Origin: Castellaniella sp035707805
Lineage (GTDB): Bacteria; Pseudomonadota; Gammaproteobacteria; Burkholderiales; Burkholderiaceae_B
Length of the DNA: 64,000 bases
Direction of reading: 5' to 3'
Assembly: GCA_035707805.1 (NCBI GenBank)
Contig: DASSTS010000036.1
Location: 1 to 64,000 of the forward strand
This document shows positions 34,860-44,822 of the stretch, in pieces. The position numbers and the translations under genes were made by a program. The stretch's first letter is position 1. Every line of letters starts with the position of its first letter. The notes below the pieces were generated by a model that was not told where the DNA came from, searched no databases, and saw only the letters and a list, made by a program, of their open reading frames with translations.

Positions 34860-35860
34860 TCGTGGTGACCGGCGCAGCCGGATTTATCGGCAGCAATCTG
34901 GTGCGCGGCCTGAACGCGCGCGGCATCGAGGACATCCTGGCGGTGGACGACCTGACGGACGGCGACAAGTTCCGCAACCTGGTCGACCTGCGGATCGCCG
35001 ACTACCTGCACAAGACGGAATTCCGCCGCCGCGTGCTGGCCGGCGAGCTGCCGCGTCCGGACGCCGTGTTCCATCAGGGGGCCTGCTCGGACACGACCGA
35101 ACGCGACGGCCAGTTCATGATGGACAACAATTTCCGCGTGACGCTGGAGCTCTTCGAGTACTGCCAGGCCCGCGAGGTGCCCTTCCTGTACGCCTCGTCG
35201 GCCGCCGTCTACGGGGCCGGGCCGCGCTACGCAGAGGACCCGGCCAACGAGTCCCCGCTGAACGTCTACGGGTATTCCAAGCTGCTGTTCGACCAGGTCC
35301 TGCGCCGCCGCATGGACGGCCTCACCGCCCAGGTGGTGGGCCTGCGCTATTTCAACGTCTACGGTCCGCGCGAGCAGCACAAGGGCCGCATGGCCTCGGT
35401 GGCGTTCCACAACATGAACCAGTACGCCGGCGAGGGCCACGTGCGCCTGTTCGGCGGCTGGGACGGCTACCCCGACGGCGGCCAGCAGCGCGACTTCATC
35501 TACGTGGACGACGTGGTGAAGGTCAACCTGCATTTCCTGGATCATCCGGAGATCTCGGGCATCTTCAATTGCGGGACGGGCCGCGCCCAGCCCTTCAACG
35601 ACGTGGCCCAGACGGTGGTCAACAGCCTGCGGCTGCACCAGGGCCAGTTGGCCCTGCCGCTGGAGGAACTCGTGGGCGGCGGGCAGCTGCGCTACGTGCT
35701 GTTCCCCGACGACCTCAAGGGCCGCTACCAAAGCCATACCCAGGCGGACCTCGCGCATCTGCGCGCCGCCGGGGCCTACGCCGGCGCCTTCTGCGACGTG
35801 CAGACCGGCGTCAGCGCCTATGTCCGCCAGCTGCTGGAGGGCGGGCAACTGCGCGCCTGA
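34856..35860 (+). CDS. hldD: ADP-L-glycero-D-manno-heptose 6-epimerase
   Basis: A 334-aa short-chain dehydrogenase/epimerase: VTGAAGFIGSNLVRGLNARG, HQGACSDTTERDG, the YxxxK pair in YGYSKLLFDQ and GLRYFNVYGPREQHKG. It makes the final ADP-heptose isomer. Four-base overlap with hldA. Together with lapAB this is an envelope-biogenesis operon. Confidence 0.96.
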   Translation: MIVVTGAAGFIGSNLVRGLNARGIEDILAVDDLTDGDKFRNLVDLRIADYLHKTEFRRRVLAGELPRPDAVFHQGACSDTTERDGQFMMDNNFRVTLELFEYCQAREVPFLYASSAAVYGAGPRYAEDPANESPLNVYGYSKLLFDQVLRRRMDGLTAQVVGLRYFNVYGPREQHKGRMASVAFHNMNQYAGEGHVRLFGGWDGYPDGGQQRDFIYVDDVVKVNLHFLDHPEISGIFNCGTGRAQPFNDVAQTVVNSLRLHQGQLALPLEELVGGGQLRYVLFPDDLKGRYQSHTQADLAHLRAAGAYAGAFCDVQTGVSAYVRQLLEGGQLRA

Positions 35861-35988
35861 TCCCGCGGCGCCGGCATCCGCCCCCGCCGGCGCGATCCGG
35901 CCTAGGACAAATCGGATCAAGCGGGCCGCCCGGGCGTCGCGGACGCGGGCATCATGGCCGGACCTTCCCCAACCACAGGAGTCCGGCC

Positions 35989-36462
35989 ATGAATCCTTTC
36001 CTGCACAGCACTGTCGCCCAAGCCCTTCCGGGGGCCCGCCTCGCCGTTTCCCGCCGCCGGCATCCGCCCTCGGCCGCCGTCCCGCGCCTGTCCCGCGTGC
36101 TGCGGGCGGCCAGCCTGGCGGCGCTGACCTGGGCAGGGGCCGCCGGGGCCGTGGACCTGAACACGGCCACCCTGGACCAGCTGCGCGGCATTCGCGGCAT
36201 CGGGCCCAAGACCGCCCAGGTCATCCTGGACGAGCGTTCCCGGGGTGGCCGCTATCTGTCCTTCGCCGACCTGTCCGACCGGGTGCGGGGCATCGGCCCG
36301 CGCCGCGCCCAGGCGCTGCAGTCGGCGGGGCTGACTATCGACGGCGGCGGCACGCGGCTGTCGGGGCAGGGGGCCGCGGCCGCCGCGGCCGGCGGGCCTG
36401 CCGGGAAGACGCCCGGCGCCGCCGCGCCCGCGGGCGTCCGGCCGCCGCAGGCAAAGCGCTGA
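35989..36462 (+). CDS. ComEA-like helix-hairpin-helix DNA-binding protein
   Basis: A 157-aa protein with a hydrophobic N-terminal region ending AGAAGAVDLNTATLDQL, probably an export signal, two HhH motifs (RGIRGIGPKTAQVILDERSRGGRY and VRGIGPRRAQALQSAG) and a low-complexity Ala/Gly tail. ComEA proteins bind incoming DNA in the periplasm during natural uptake. The signal is long (about 58 residues before AVDLN), so export is likely but not certain. Confidence 0.8.
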   Translation: MNPFLHSTVAQALPGARLAVSRRRHPPSAAVPRLSRVLRAASLAALTWAGAAGAVDLNTATLDQLRGIRGIGPKTAQVILDERSRGGRYLSFADLSDRVRGIGPRRAQALQSAGLTIDGGGTRLSGQGAAAAAAGGPAGKTPGAAAPAGVRPPQAKR

Positions 36463-36551
36463 TTCACGCCGCGGAGGGCGGCCCGGCATAAGCTTATTAC
36501 CAGGATTGCCGTGCGCCGTGGGCGGCTTCGGCCGGGTGTATGATTTCGTGC

Positions 36552-37457
36552 ATGAAAACCTATCCCACCATCGAAGACATCGTCGGCTCGACTCCCCTGG
36601 TGCGTCTGCAGCGCCTGCCGGGGGACGCCGGCGACCCCCGCGGCAACGTGATCCTGGCCAAGCTCGAGGGCAACAATCCCGCCGGCTCGGTCAAGGACCG
36701 CGCCGCGCTCAGCATGATCCGCCAGGCCGAGGCGCGCGGCGACATCCGGCCCGGCGACACGCTCATCGAGGCCACCAGCGGAAATACCGGGATCGCCCTG
36801 GCCATGGCGGCAGCCGTGCGCGGCTACCACATGGTCCTGCTGATGCCGGACAATTCCTCCCAGGAACGCTGCGCGGCCATGACGGCCTACGGGGCCGAGC
36901 TCATCCTCACGCCGGCGGCCGAGGGCGGCATGGAATACGCCCGCGACCAGGCGCTGCGCATGCAGGCCGAGGGCCGGGGCGTCGTGCTGGACCAGTTTTC
37001 CAACGACGACAATCCGCGCGCGCACCGCGAGACCACCGGCCCCGAGATCTGGTCCCAGACGGACGGCCAGGTCACGCATTTCGTCAGCGCCATGGGCACG
37101 ACGGGCACCATCATGGGCGTGGGTTCCTACCTGCGCGAGCGCAACGCCGCCATCCGGGTGATCGGCGCCCAGCCCGCCGAAGGCGCGCACATCCCGGGCA
37201 TCCGGAAATGGCCCGAGGCCTACCAGCCGCGCATCTATCATCCGGCCGAGGTCGACGCCTTCGAGCCCATCACCCAGGAACAAGCCGAGACCATGGCCCG
37301 CCGCCTGGCGGCCGAGGAAGGCATCTTCGGGGGGATCTCGTCGGCGGGCGCCGCCGTGGCCGCCCTGCGGGTGGCCGCCACCGTGCGCGACGCCACCATC
37401 GTGTTCATCGTCTGCGACCGGGGCGACCGGTACCTGTCCACCGGCGTCTTCGGCTAA
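36552..37457 (+). CDS. cysM: Cysteine synthase B
   Basis: A 301-aa PLP enzyme: IEDIVGSTPLVRLQRL, PLP lysine in NNPAGSVKDRAALSMI and the phosphate loop ATSGNTGIALAMAAA. The CysM-type details MAPDNSSQERCAAM-like LLMPDNSSQERCAAMTAYGAEL and GIRKWPEAYQP point to the B isozyme, which also uses thiosulfate. Start at 36552 (MKTYPTIEDI). Confidence 0.93.
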   Translation: MKTYPTIEDIVGSTPLVRLQRLPGDAGDPRGNVILAKLEGNNPAGSVKDRAALSMIRQAEARGDIRPGDTLIEATSGNTGIALAMAAAVRGYHMVLLMPDNSSQERCAAMTAYGAELILTPAAEGGMEYARDQALRMQAEGRGVVLDQFSNDDNPRAHRETTGPEIWSQTDGQVTHFVSAMGTTGTIMGVGSYLRERNAAIRVIGAQPAEGAHIPGIRKWPEAYQPRIYHPAEVDAFEPITQEQAETMARRLAAEEGIFGGISSAGAAVAALRVAATVRDATIVFIVCDRGDRYLSTGVFG

Positions 37458-37501
37458 GCCGCGCAGCGCCCGCCGGCGGAAGCCGGCCGCCGGGCGCGCC
37501 C

Positions 37502-38656
37502 TCAGTATCCGGTCCTGTCCTGGATCGCGCGGGCCAGGTCGGCCACCGACGCGGCGTAGAAATAGCTGCGGTTGTAATGCGTGATGGCGAAGAAATTCGG
37601 CGTGACGCAGCGGTAGTCGTGTGTGTCCCGGATCTCGTCGCGCAGGTCGATCACCCCCAGGGGCTGGGCCTGCCATCCGGCATCGCGGTCCGACAGCGCC
37701 TGCGCGCCCGCGGCCCGCAGGCGCGGCCAGTCGGTGGTGGGCGCCAGGCCGTCCTGGACCAGCGGCGCCGGGTTCGCCGGCAGGCGCACCGGCGCGAACA
37801 CCGGCACCCCGCGCACCCAGCCGTGCACCTGCAGGAAATTCCCCACCGAGGCGATGGCGTCATCGACGTCGTTGGCCAGGTCGACCCGGCCGTCGCCGCC
37901 CCCGTCCACGGCATAGCGCATGAGGCTGCCCGGCATGAACTGCGGCAGGCCGATGGCGCCCGCGAACGAGCCCTCCACGGTGTCGGCGTCCAGCATCCCC
38001 CGGTGATCCAGGATGAAGAGGTCCGCCAGCTGGGCCCGGAACATCGCCTGCCGTTCGGGGCGCGAGGGGTCGGGATAGCGGAAGCCGAGCGTGGTCAGCG
38101 TGTCCAGCACCCGGTGGTTTCCCGTGAACTGGCCGTACACCGTCTCGATGCCGATGATGGCGACCAGGATGGACGCCGGCACGCCGGTGCGGGCGCTGAC
38201 CTGGTCGAGGGTGCGGCGGTGGGCTTCCCAGAATGCTGCACCGCGTCGGATGCGGATCGGGTCCACGTGGCGCTGGCGGTAGCTGAGCCAGGCGCGGCGG
38301 ATCCGTCCGTGGCGCGCCGGCGGGGCCATGAGCTTGACCGCCGTTGCGTTATATTGTGCAGTGCGCAGCAGGGCCTCCACGCGGTCCAGCGGGATGCCGC
38401 CGGCCTGCGCCGTCTGGCGGGCGAAGGCCTCGATCTCGGGCAGCAGCCGCCCGTCCGGGCCGACGAAATCGCCGGGCGCCGCCGGCCCTTGGCCCGGAAT
38501 TCCGGTTCTGCTAGAATTAATACGATCGTTTGAAACGATTGTTTGATTTACGGTGCTGCCCGTCTCCGGCATGCGTTGACCGCCTCCGCCGGCGGCGCAG
38601 CCCGATAAAAACAGGGACGCTACGGCAACTTGCAAAATACGGGTTGGTCTGAACAT
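37502..38656 (-). CDS. mltB: Lytic murein transglycosylase B, lipoprotein
   Basis: A 384-aa lipoprotein: signal with lipobox LSGC (Cys20), a low-complexity linker (residues about 25-65), then the MltB domain with the catalytic Glu in IVAIIGIETVYGQFTGNHRVLDTL, FMPGSLMRYAVDGGGDGRVDL and YNRSYFYAASVADLA. It cleaves peptidoglycan with formation of 1,6-anhydro-muramic acid. The linker coding DNA is AT-rich and holds a palindrome (38525-38539) that may serve the divergent gene. Start 38656 is only 10 bp from the divergent deacetylase start. Confidence 0.93.
   Translation of the reverse strand: MFRPTRILQVAVASLFLSGCAAGGGGQRMPETGSTVNQTIVSNDRINSSRTGIPGQGPAAPGDFVGPDGRLLPEIEAFARQTAQAGGIPLDRVEALLRTAQYNATAVKLMAPPARHGRIRRAWLSYRQRHVDPIRIRRGAAFWEAHRRTLDQVSARTGVPASILVAIIGIETVYGQFTGNHRVLDTLTTLGFRYPDPSRPERQAMFRAQLADLFILDHRGMLDADTVEGSFAGAIGLPQFMPGSLMRYAVDGGGDGRVDLANDVDDAIASVGNFLQVHGWVRGVPVFAPVRLPANPAPLVQDGLAPTTDWPRLRAAGAQALSDRDAGWQAQPLGVIDLRDEIRDTHDYRCVTPNFFAITHYNRSYFYAASVADLARAIQDRTGY
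38525..38539. promoter_or_regulatory. Palindrome inside the mltB 5' coding region
   Basis: ATCGTTT-G-AAACGAT is a perfect 7-bp inverted repeat, 128 bp upstream of the divergent deacetylase start, in an AT-rich patch of GC-rich mltB. Because the two genes are only 10 bp apart, control sites must lie within coding sequence. It could be an operator; this is speculative. Confidence 0.35.
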
Positions 38657-38666
38657 AATCGCCCTT

Positions 38667-39590
38667 ATGGAGACGCTCTATATTACTCATCCCGCCTGCC
38701 GCCTGCATGAAATGGGTGCGTGGCACCCTGAATCGCCCATGCGCCTGGATGCGGTGGCCGACCAGATGGTCGCCAGCGGCTTGATGGACTTCCTGTCTTC
38801 CATGCAGGCCCGTCCGGCCGGCGCCGCCGACGTGCTGCGGGTGCATACTCCCGAATACCTGGCATTCCTGCGCCAGCATGCGCCGGCCCATGGATATTTT
38901 CCGATCGACCCCGACACGATCATGAATCCCGACACGCTGCAGGCCGCCTGGGCGGCCGCCGGGGCGGGCATGACGGCGCTGGACGAGATCCTGGCGGGGC
39001 GCGCGCAGACGGCGTTCTGCGCGATCCGCCCGCCGGGCCACCACGCCCGGCCCGGCCAGGCCCTGGGATTCTGCTTCTTCAACAACATCGCCATCGCCGC
39101 CCGCTATGCCCTGGACCACCATGGGCTCGAGCGCGTGGCGATCGTCGATTTCGACGTGCATCACGGCAACGGCACCGAGGAAGTCTTCCTGCACGAAGAC
39201 CGGGTCATGATGTGCAGCTTCTATCAATATCCGCTGTTTCCTGACACCCGCCAGGACGATCCCGGGCCCAACATGATCAATGTGCCCGTGGACGCCTATT
39301 CCGACGGCGAGGTGGTGCGCGACATCGCCACGCAGCGCTGGCTGCCGGCGCTGCGCGCCTTCCGGCCGCAACTGATCCTGGTGTCGGCGGGGTTCGACGC
39401 CCATCGCGAGGACGACATGGGCAGCCTGAAACTGGTCGAGGCGGATTACGCCTGGATCACCGAACGTCTGGTCGAGGTGGCCGCCGAATCCGCTCAGGGG
39501 CGGATCGTCAGCTTCCTGGAAGGCGGTTATGACCTGTCCGCCCTGGGGCGCAGCGCCGTGGCGCATGTGCGGGCGCTGGGGGGTTACTGA
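38667..39590 (+). CDS. Histone deacetylase-like amidohydrolase
   Basis: A 307-aa class II HDAC/AcuC-fold enzyme: AWHPESPMRLDAVADQM, RPPGHHARPGQALGFCFFNNIAIAA, VDFDVHHGNGTEEVF with the zinc ligands, SAGFDAHREDDMG and FLEGGYDLSALGRS. It hydrolyses an acetylated amine such as acetylpolyamine or acetyl-lysine; the substrate is not known. It is upstream of etfB by 77 bp. Confidence 0.92.
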   Translation: METLYITHPACRLHEMGAWHPESPMRLDAVADQMVASGLMDFLSSMQARPAGAADVLRVHTPEYLAFLRQHAPAHGYFPIDPDTIMNPDTLQAAWAAAGAGMTALDEILAGRAQTAFCAIRPPGHHARPGQALGFCFFNNIAIAARYALDHHGLERVAIVDFDVHHGNGTEEVFLHEDRVMMCSFYQYPLFPDTRQDDPGPNMINVPVDAYSDGEVVRDIATQRWLPALRAFRPQLILVSAGFDAHREDDMGSLKLVEADYAWITERLVEVAAESAQGRIVSFLEGGYDLSALGRSAVAHVRALGGY

Positions 39591-39667
39591 GGCATGCGTC
39601 CGATCCGGCATTTCCGCCGCCAGACGACGCCTGCATTCCCTTTTCTTTTCATTCTGGAGTTAGCTCG

Positions 39668-40417
39668 ATGAAGGTCCTGGTACCGGTCAAGCGCGTCGTT
39701 GACTTTAACGTCAAGGTGCGCGTGAAGTCCGATCACACTGGCGTGGACACCGCCAACGTCAAAATGTCCATGAATCCGTTCGACGAGATTGCCGTCGAGG
39801 AAGCCACGCGGCTGAAGGAAAAAGGCGCGGCCTCCGAGGTCGTGGCCGTGTCGTGCGGGGTGGCCCAGTGCCAGGAGACCCTGCGCACCGCGATGGCGAT
39901 CGGCGCCGACCGCGGCATTCTGGTGCAGACCGATGCCGAGCTGCAGCCGCTGGCGGTGGCCAAGATCCTGGCCGCGCTGGTGCAAAAGGAACAGCCGCAG
40001 CTGGTGATCCTGGGCAAGCAGGCGATCGACGACGACGCCAACCAGACCGGCCAGATGCTGGCCGCGCTGCTGGACTGGCCGCAGGCCACCAATGCCAGCA
40101 AGGTCGAGGTGCAGGGCGATCGCGTGCAGGTCACGCGCGAGGTCGATGGCGGCCTGGAGACCCTCAGCCTGGCGCTGCCGGCCGTGGTGACGACCGACCT
40201 GCGCCTGAACGAGCCGCGCTACGTGACGCTGCCCAACATCATGAAGGCCAAGAAAAAGCCGCTGGAGACCGTCACCCCGGCCGATCTGTCGGTCGATGCG
40301 GCGCCGCGCCTGAAGACGCTGAAGGTGAGCGAACCCGCCGCGCGCTCGGCGGGCGTGATGGTGCCCGACGTGGCGGCCCTGGTGGACAAACTGAAAAACG
40401 AAGCGAAGGTGGTCTGA
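39668..40417 (+). CDS. etfB: Electron transfer flavoprotein beta subunit
   Basis: A 249-aa protein: MKVLVPVKRVVDFNVKVRVK, NPFDEIAVEEATRLKEKG, LGKQAIDDDANQTGQMLAALLDWPQAT and LRLNEPRYVTLPNIMKAKKKPLE are EtfB signatures. With EtfA it carries electrons from acyl-CoA dehydrogenases to the quinone pool. It abuts etfA with no gap. Confidence 0.96.
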   Translation: MKVLVPVKRVVDFNVKVRVKSDHTGVDTANVKMSMNPFDEIAVEEATRLKEKGAASEVVAVSCGVAQCQETLRTAMAIGADRGILVQTDAELQPLAVAKILAALVQKEQPQLVILGKQAIDDDANQTGQMLAALLDWPQATNASKVEVQGDRVQVTREVDGGLETLSLALPAVVTTDLRLNEPRYVTLPNIMKAKKKPLETVTPADLSVDAAPRLKTLKVSEPAARSAGVMVPDVAALVDKLKNEAKVV

Positions 40418-41347
<930 letters not shown>

Positions 41348-41444
41348 TCCTCGCGCCGCAGGCGGGCCCCGCACCGCGGGGCCCGAATCGTTTCACGCGG
41401 CCAGGCCGGCTTGCCGGCCGCTTGCCGCCCCTACAGGAATGGTC

Positions 41445-43256
41445 ATGACATATCAGGTTCCCACTCAGGATATCCGGTTCGTGCTGCGCGAGCTGGCGGA
41501 TCTGCACGGCGTGCTCGAGTTGCCCGGCTACGAAGAGGTCTCGGAAGACCTCGTGGACGCCGTGCTGGAGGAAAACGCCCGCTTCGTCGAGCAGGAGATC
41601 GCGCCGCTGAACCGCGCCGGCGACACACAGCCGGCGCAATGGCGGGACGGCGCCGTGCGCACGACCCCGGGATTCCGGGAGGCGTTCCAGGCCTTCGTGC
41701 AGGGCGGGTGGCAGGGCCTGCCGCATGACGTGGAATACGGCGGGCAGGGCCTGCCCAAGCTCGTCGCCGCGCCGGTCATGGAGAGCGTCAATGCCGGCAA
41801 TCTCGCGTTCTCGCTGTGTCCGCTGCTGACCGACGGCGTGATTGAGGCCCTGTCCATCGTGGGATCGCAGGCGCAAAAGGCCCGCTACATCCCGCCGCTG
41901 CTGGAAGGCCGCTGGACGGGCACCATGAACCTGACCGAACCCCAGGCGGGCTCGGACCTGGCGCTGCTGAAGACCCGGGCCGCGCCCCAGGAAGACGGCA
42001 GCTACCGCATCACCGGCCAGAAGATCTTCATCACCTATGGGGATCACGACATGGCCGAGAACATCATCCACCTGGTGCTGGCCCGCACCCCGGACGCGCC
42101 CAAGGGCGTGAAGGGCATTTCCCTGTTCATCGTGCCCAAGTTCCTGGTGAACGAGGACGGCAGCCTGGGCGCGCGCAACGACGTCTACTGCGCCTCGCTG
42201 GAACACAAGCTGGGCATCCACGGCAGCCCCACGGCCGTGCTGCTGTACGGCTCGGGCAAAGGCGACGTGGGCGAGGGCGCCGTCGGCTACCTGATCGGCG
42301 AGGAGAACCGCGGCCTGGAAGCCATGTTCATCATGATGAATGCGGCCCGCTACGCGGTGGGCCTGCAGGGGGTGGCGCTGTCCGAGCGCGCGCTGCAGCA
42401 CGCGGCCGCCTATGCGGCCGAGCGCGTCCAGGGCAATGCGCTCGAGGGATCCGCCGGGCCGGTGCCGATCAACCGCCACCCGGACGTCGCCCGCATGCTG
42501 GGGGTGATGCGCGGCCTGACGGAAGGCGCGCGGGCGGTGGCGTACGTGGCCGCCGGATACCGCGACAGGGCGGCCCGCGCGGCCGACGAGGCGGCCCGGG
42601 CCGAGGCGCGGGCGGTCTACGAATACTGCGTCCCCATCGTCAAGGCCTTTTCCACCGAATCCTCGGTCGAGGTGGCGTCCCTGGGCGTGCAGGTGCACGG
42701 CGGTATGGGCTTCATCGAGGAAACCGGCGCGGCCCAGTACTATCGAGACGCCCGGATCCTGCCCATCTACGAGGGCACCACGGCGATCCAGGCCAACGAT
42801 TTCATCGGCCGCAAGATCGTGCGCGACGGCGGCGCGGTGGCGCGCGGCCAGATCGCCGGCATGCGGGACACCGTGGCGGCCCTGCGGGCAGCCGGGGGAG
42901 ACCATGCGCAGGCGCTGGAGCTGATCGCGCGCCGCCTGGAGGACGCGGCCGGCGCGTATGAGGCGGCCGTGGCCTTTGTCCTGGCGCACGTCCGGGAGGA
43001 CGTCCGGGGCGTGTTCGCCGGCAGCGTGCCGTGCCTGATGCTGGCCGGCACGGCCCACGCCGGCTGGCAGCTGGGGCGGGCCGCGCTGGCCGCGGACGGC
43101 GCCATCCGGGCGGGGTCCACCGATCCCTTCCATGCCGGCAAGATCGCCACGGCGGTCCAGTATGCCGTGCACGTCCTGCCGCGCGCCGCGGCCCTGGGCG
43201 CCGCGATCGGCGAAGGGGTCCTGGCGGACCGCTATGGCGAACCGGCGCGGATATAG
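41445..43256 (+). CDS. Acyl-CoA dehydrogenase, large-form
   Basis: A 603-aa flavoenzyme of the approximately 600-residue bacterial class: N-terminal segment, MNLTEPQAGSDLALLKTRA, FITYGDHDMAENI, and ending with VQVHGGMGFIEETGAAQYYRDARILPIYEGTTAIQANDFIGRK. The catalytic Glu lies in the PIYEGTTAIQ stretch. It oxidises an acyl-CoA and passes electrons to the ETF just upstream. ATG 41445 has AGGA at six bases; ATG 41439 is in frame. Confidence 0.92.
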   Translation: MTYQVPTQDIRFVLRELADLHGVLELPGYEEVSEDLVDAVLEENARFVEQEIAPLNRAGDTQPAQWRDGAVRTTPGFREAFQAFVQGGWQGLPHDVEYGGQGLPKLVAAPVMESVNAGNLAFSLCPLLTDGVIEALSIVGSQAQKARYIPPLLEGRWTGTMNLTEPQAGSDLALLKTRAAPQEDGSYRITGQKIFITYGDHDMAENIIHLVLARTPDAPKGVKGISLFIVPKFLVNEDGSLGARNDVYCASLEHKLGIHGSPTAVLLYGSGKGDVGEGAVGYLIGEENRGLEAMFIMMNAARYAVGLQGVALSERALQHAAAYAAERVQGNALEGSAGPVPINRHPDVARMLGVMRGLTEGARAVAYVAAGYRDRAARAADEAARAEARAVYEYCVPIVKAFSTESSVEVASLGVQVHGGMGFIEETGAAQYYRDARILPIYEGTTAIQANDFIGRKIVRDGGAVARGQIAGMRDTVAALRAAGGDHAQALELIARRLEDAAGAYEAAVAFVLAHVREDVRGVFAGSVPCLMLAGTAHAGWQLGRAALAADGAIRAGSTDPFHAGKIATAVQYAVHVLPRAAALGAAIGEGVLADRYGEPARI

Positions 43257-43368
43257 TTATAACGGAGTTGTATTTTTACGGAGTCCTTTATTCTGCAAGA
43301 ATCTTAAGCATCTAAACCAGTTCGCCGCCCGGATTCCCCGTGGCGGCGGATCCTTGAAGGAGCAGCTG

Positions 43369-44010
43369 ATGGCCGCGTTGCGTCTGGGCGATGTCGCCCC
43401 CGATTTCGAACAAGAATCGTCCCTGGGAAAAATCAAGTTTCACGAGTGGCTGGGTGACAGTTGGGGGGTGCTGTTCTCCCATCCGGCCGACTTCACGCCG
43501 GTGTGCACGACCGAACTGGGCTATACCGCCATCGTCTCGGGCGAGTTCGCCAAGCGCGGCGCCAAGGTCATCGCGGTGTCCGTCGACGGCAAGCAGTCGC
43601 ATATCGACTGGATCAAGGACATCAACGATACCCAGAAGACGGACGTGCAGTATCCGATCCTGGCCGACGAGGACCGCAAGGTCGCGACGCTCTACGACAT
43701 GATCCACCCGAATGCCAGTACGACGGCGACGGTGCGTTCCGTGTTCGTCATCGATCCGAACAAGAAAGTCCGCTTGATCCTGACCTATCCCGCCAGCACG
43801 GGCCGCAATTTTGACGAGATCCTGCGGGCGCTGGATTCCATTCAGCTCACCGACAACTACAGCGTCGCCACGCCGGTGAACTGGAAGCCGGGCGAGGACG
43901 TCATCATCGCGCCGTCCATCAAGGACCCCGCCGTGCTGAAGGAAAAATTCCCCAAGGGCTACCAGGAAGTCCGCCCCTACCTGCGCACCACCCCGCAGCC
44001 GGACCGCTGA
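43369..44010 (+). CDS. 1-Cys peroxiredoxin (Prx6 type)
   Basis: A 213-aa thiol peroxidase with the peroxidatic Cys46 in PADFTPVCTTELG. There is no other cysteine in the protein, so it cannot form an intramolecular disulfide and must be recycled by an outside thiol. The C-terminal extension (NYSVATPVNWKPGEDVIIAPS) is typical of the Prx6 group. GAAGGAG precedes the ATG; the 110-bp upstream gap is AT-rich. Confidence 0.94.
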   Translation: MAALRLGDVAPDFEQESSLGKIKFHEWLGDSWGVLFSHPADFTPVCTTELGYTAIVSGEFAKRGAKVIAVSVDGKQSHIDWIKDINDTQKTDVQYPILADEDRKVATLYDMIHPNASTTATVRSVFVIDPNKKVRLILTYPASTGRNFDEILRALDSIQLTDNYSVATPVNWKPGEDVIIAPSIKDPAVLKEKFPKGYQEVRPYLRTTPQPDR

Positions 44011-44026
44011 TCCGCAAGAGCGGCAC

Positions 44027-44056
44027 AAACCCGGGCCCAGGCCCGGGTTTGTCTTT
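44027..44056 (+). terminator. Terminator after the peroxiredoxin gene
   Basis: AAACCCGGGC (44027-44036) pairs with GCCCGGGTTT (44041-44050) over a 4-nt loop, followed by GTCTTTT. Confidence 0.8.
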
Positions 44057-44178
44057 TCCGGGCCACGAAAGGTCCGGGCCGGCGAGCGGAGGGCTTGCAT
44101 CCGGAACTGATGTTTTGTACAGTATTCATATACTGGATGAAAACACAGCATAGATCCCCCCGGATCCGGAGACCTCCC

Positions 44179-44271
44179 ATGAAAAACGCGACGAAAGACA
44201 TACTGATGGTACTGATGTGGGCCGCCATGATTCCCGGCCTGATGTGGTTCGGCGCCGCCGTTGGGTTCTGA
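44179..44271 (+). CDS. 30-aa single-span membrane microprotein
   Basis: ATG at 44179 preceded by GGAGACCTCCC. The product has a short polar start (MKNATKDI) and one hydrophobic helix LMVLMWAAMIPGLMWFGAAVGF, ending at TGA 44269-44271. It lies between the peroxiredoxin terminator and the rplS promoter, so it has its own transcript or none. Small proteins of this kind are easily missed; I do not know its family. Confidence 0.5.
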   Translation: MKNATKDILMVLMWAAMIPGLMWFGAAVGF

Positions 44272-44291
44272 TCGGCGCGTTCTGATATAAT
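44261..44291 (+). promoter_or_regulatory. Likely rplS promoter
   Basis: A consensus-like TATAAT at 44286-44291 lies 75 bp before the rplS GTG start. A weak TTGGGT at 44261-44266 gives a 19-bp spacer, so the -35 assignment is tentative. Confidence 0.45.
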
Positions 44292-44365
44292 CCCGTGTTT
44301 ACCGCATCCTCTGGCCGGCGCCTAATTCATCGTACAGCCGCGTCCAAGATGCCTCGGAGCCCACA

Positions 44366-44737
44366 GTGAATCTGATCGAAACCATTGAACAAGAAGAAAT
44401 CGCGCGCCTGACCGAAGGCCGCACCATTCCCGAATTCGCCCCCGGCGATACGGTCGTGGTCAGCGTGAACGTCGTCGAAGGCTCGCGCAAGCGCGCCCAG
44501 GCCTACGAAGGCGTGGTCATCGCCCGCCGCAACCGCGGCCTGAATTCCGCGTTCACCGTGCGCAAGATCTCGTCCGGCGAAGCCGTCGAACGTACGTTCC
44601 AGCTGTATTCCCCGCAGATCGCCTCGATCGAGGTCAAGCGCCGGGGCGACGTCCGCCGTGCTAAGCTCTACTATCTGCGCGGCCGCACGGGCAAGGCCGC
44701 CCGCATCAAGGAAAAGCTGGTTCGCAAGTCCGCCTGA
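44366..44737 (+). CDS. rplS: 50S ribosomal protein L19
   Basis: A 123-aa ribosomal protein: NLIETIEQEEIARL, FAPGDTVVVSVNVVEGSRKRAQAYEGVVIARRNRGLNSAFTVRKISSGEAVERTFQLYSP and RRAKLYYLRGRTGKAARIKEKL. The start is GTG 44366. The usual rpsP-rimM-trmD partners are not next to it; upstream is a peroxiredoxin unit with its own terminator, so it is expressed alone. Confidence 0.97.
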   Translation: MNLIETIEQEEIARLTEGRTIPEFAPGDTVVVSVNVVEGSRKRAQAYEGVVIARRNRGLNSAFTVRKISSGEAVERTFQLYSPQIASIEVKRRGDVRRAKLYYLRGRTGKAARIKEKLVRKSA

Positions 44738-44759
44738 TCCAGGCGACGCTGCACGGCCC

Positions 44760-44789
44760 AAAGGCACCCGACAGGGTGCCTTTGTCTTT
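44760..44789 (+). terminator. Terminator after rplS
   Basis: AAAGGCACCC (44760-44769) pairs with GGGTGCCTTT (44774-44783) over GACA, followed by GTCTTT. Confidence 0.8.
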
Positions 44790-44822
44790 GGTGCGGGGGG
44801 GCGTGTCCGCGCCGGCTTCAGG

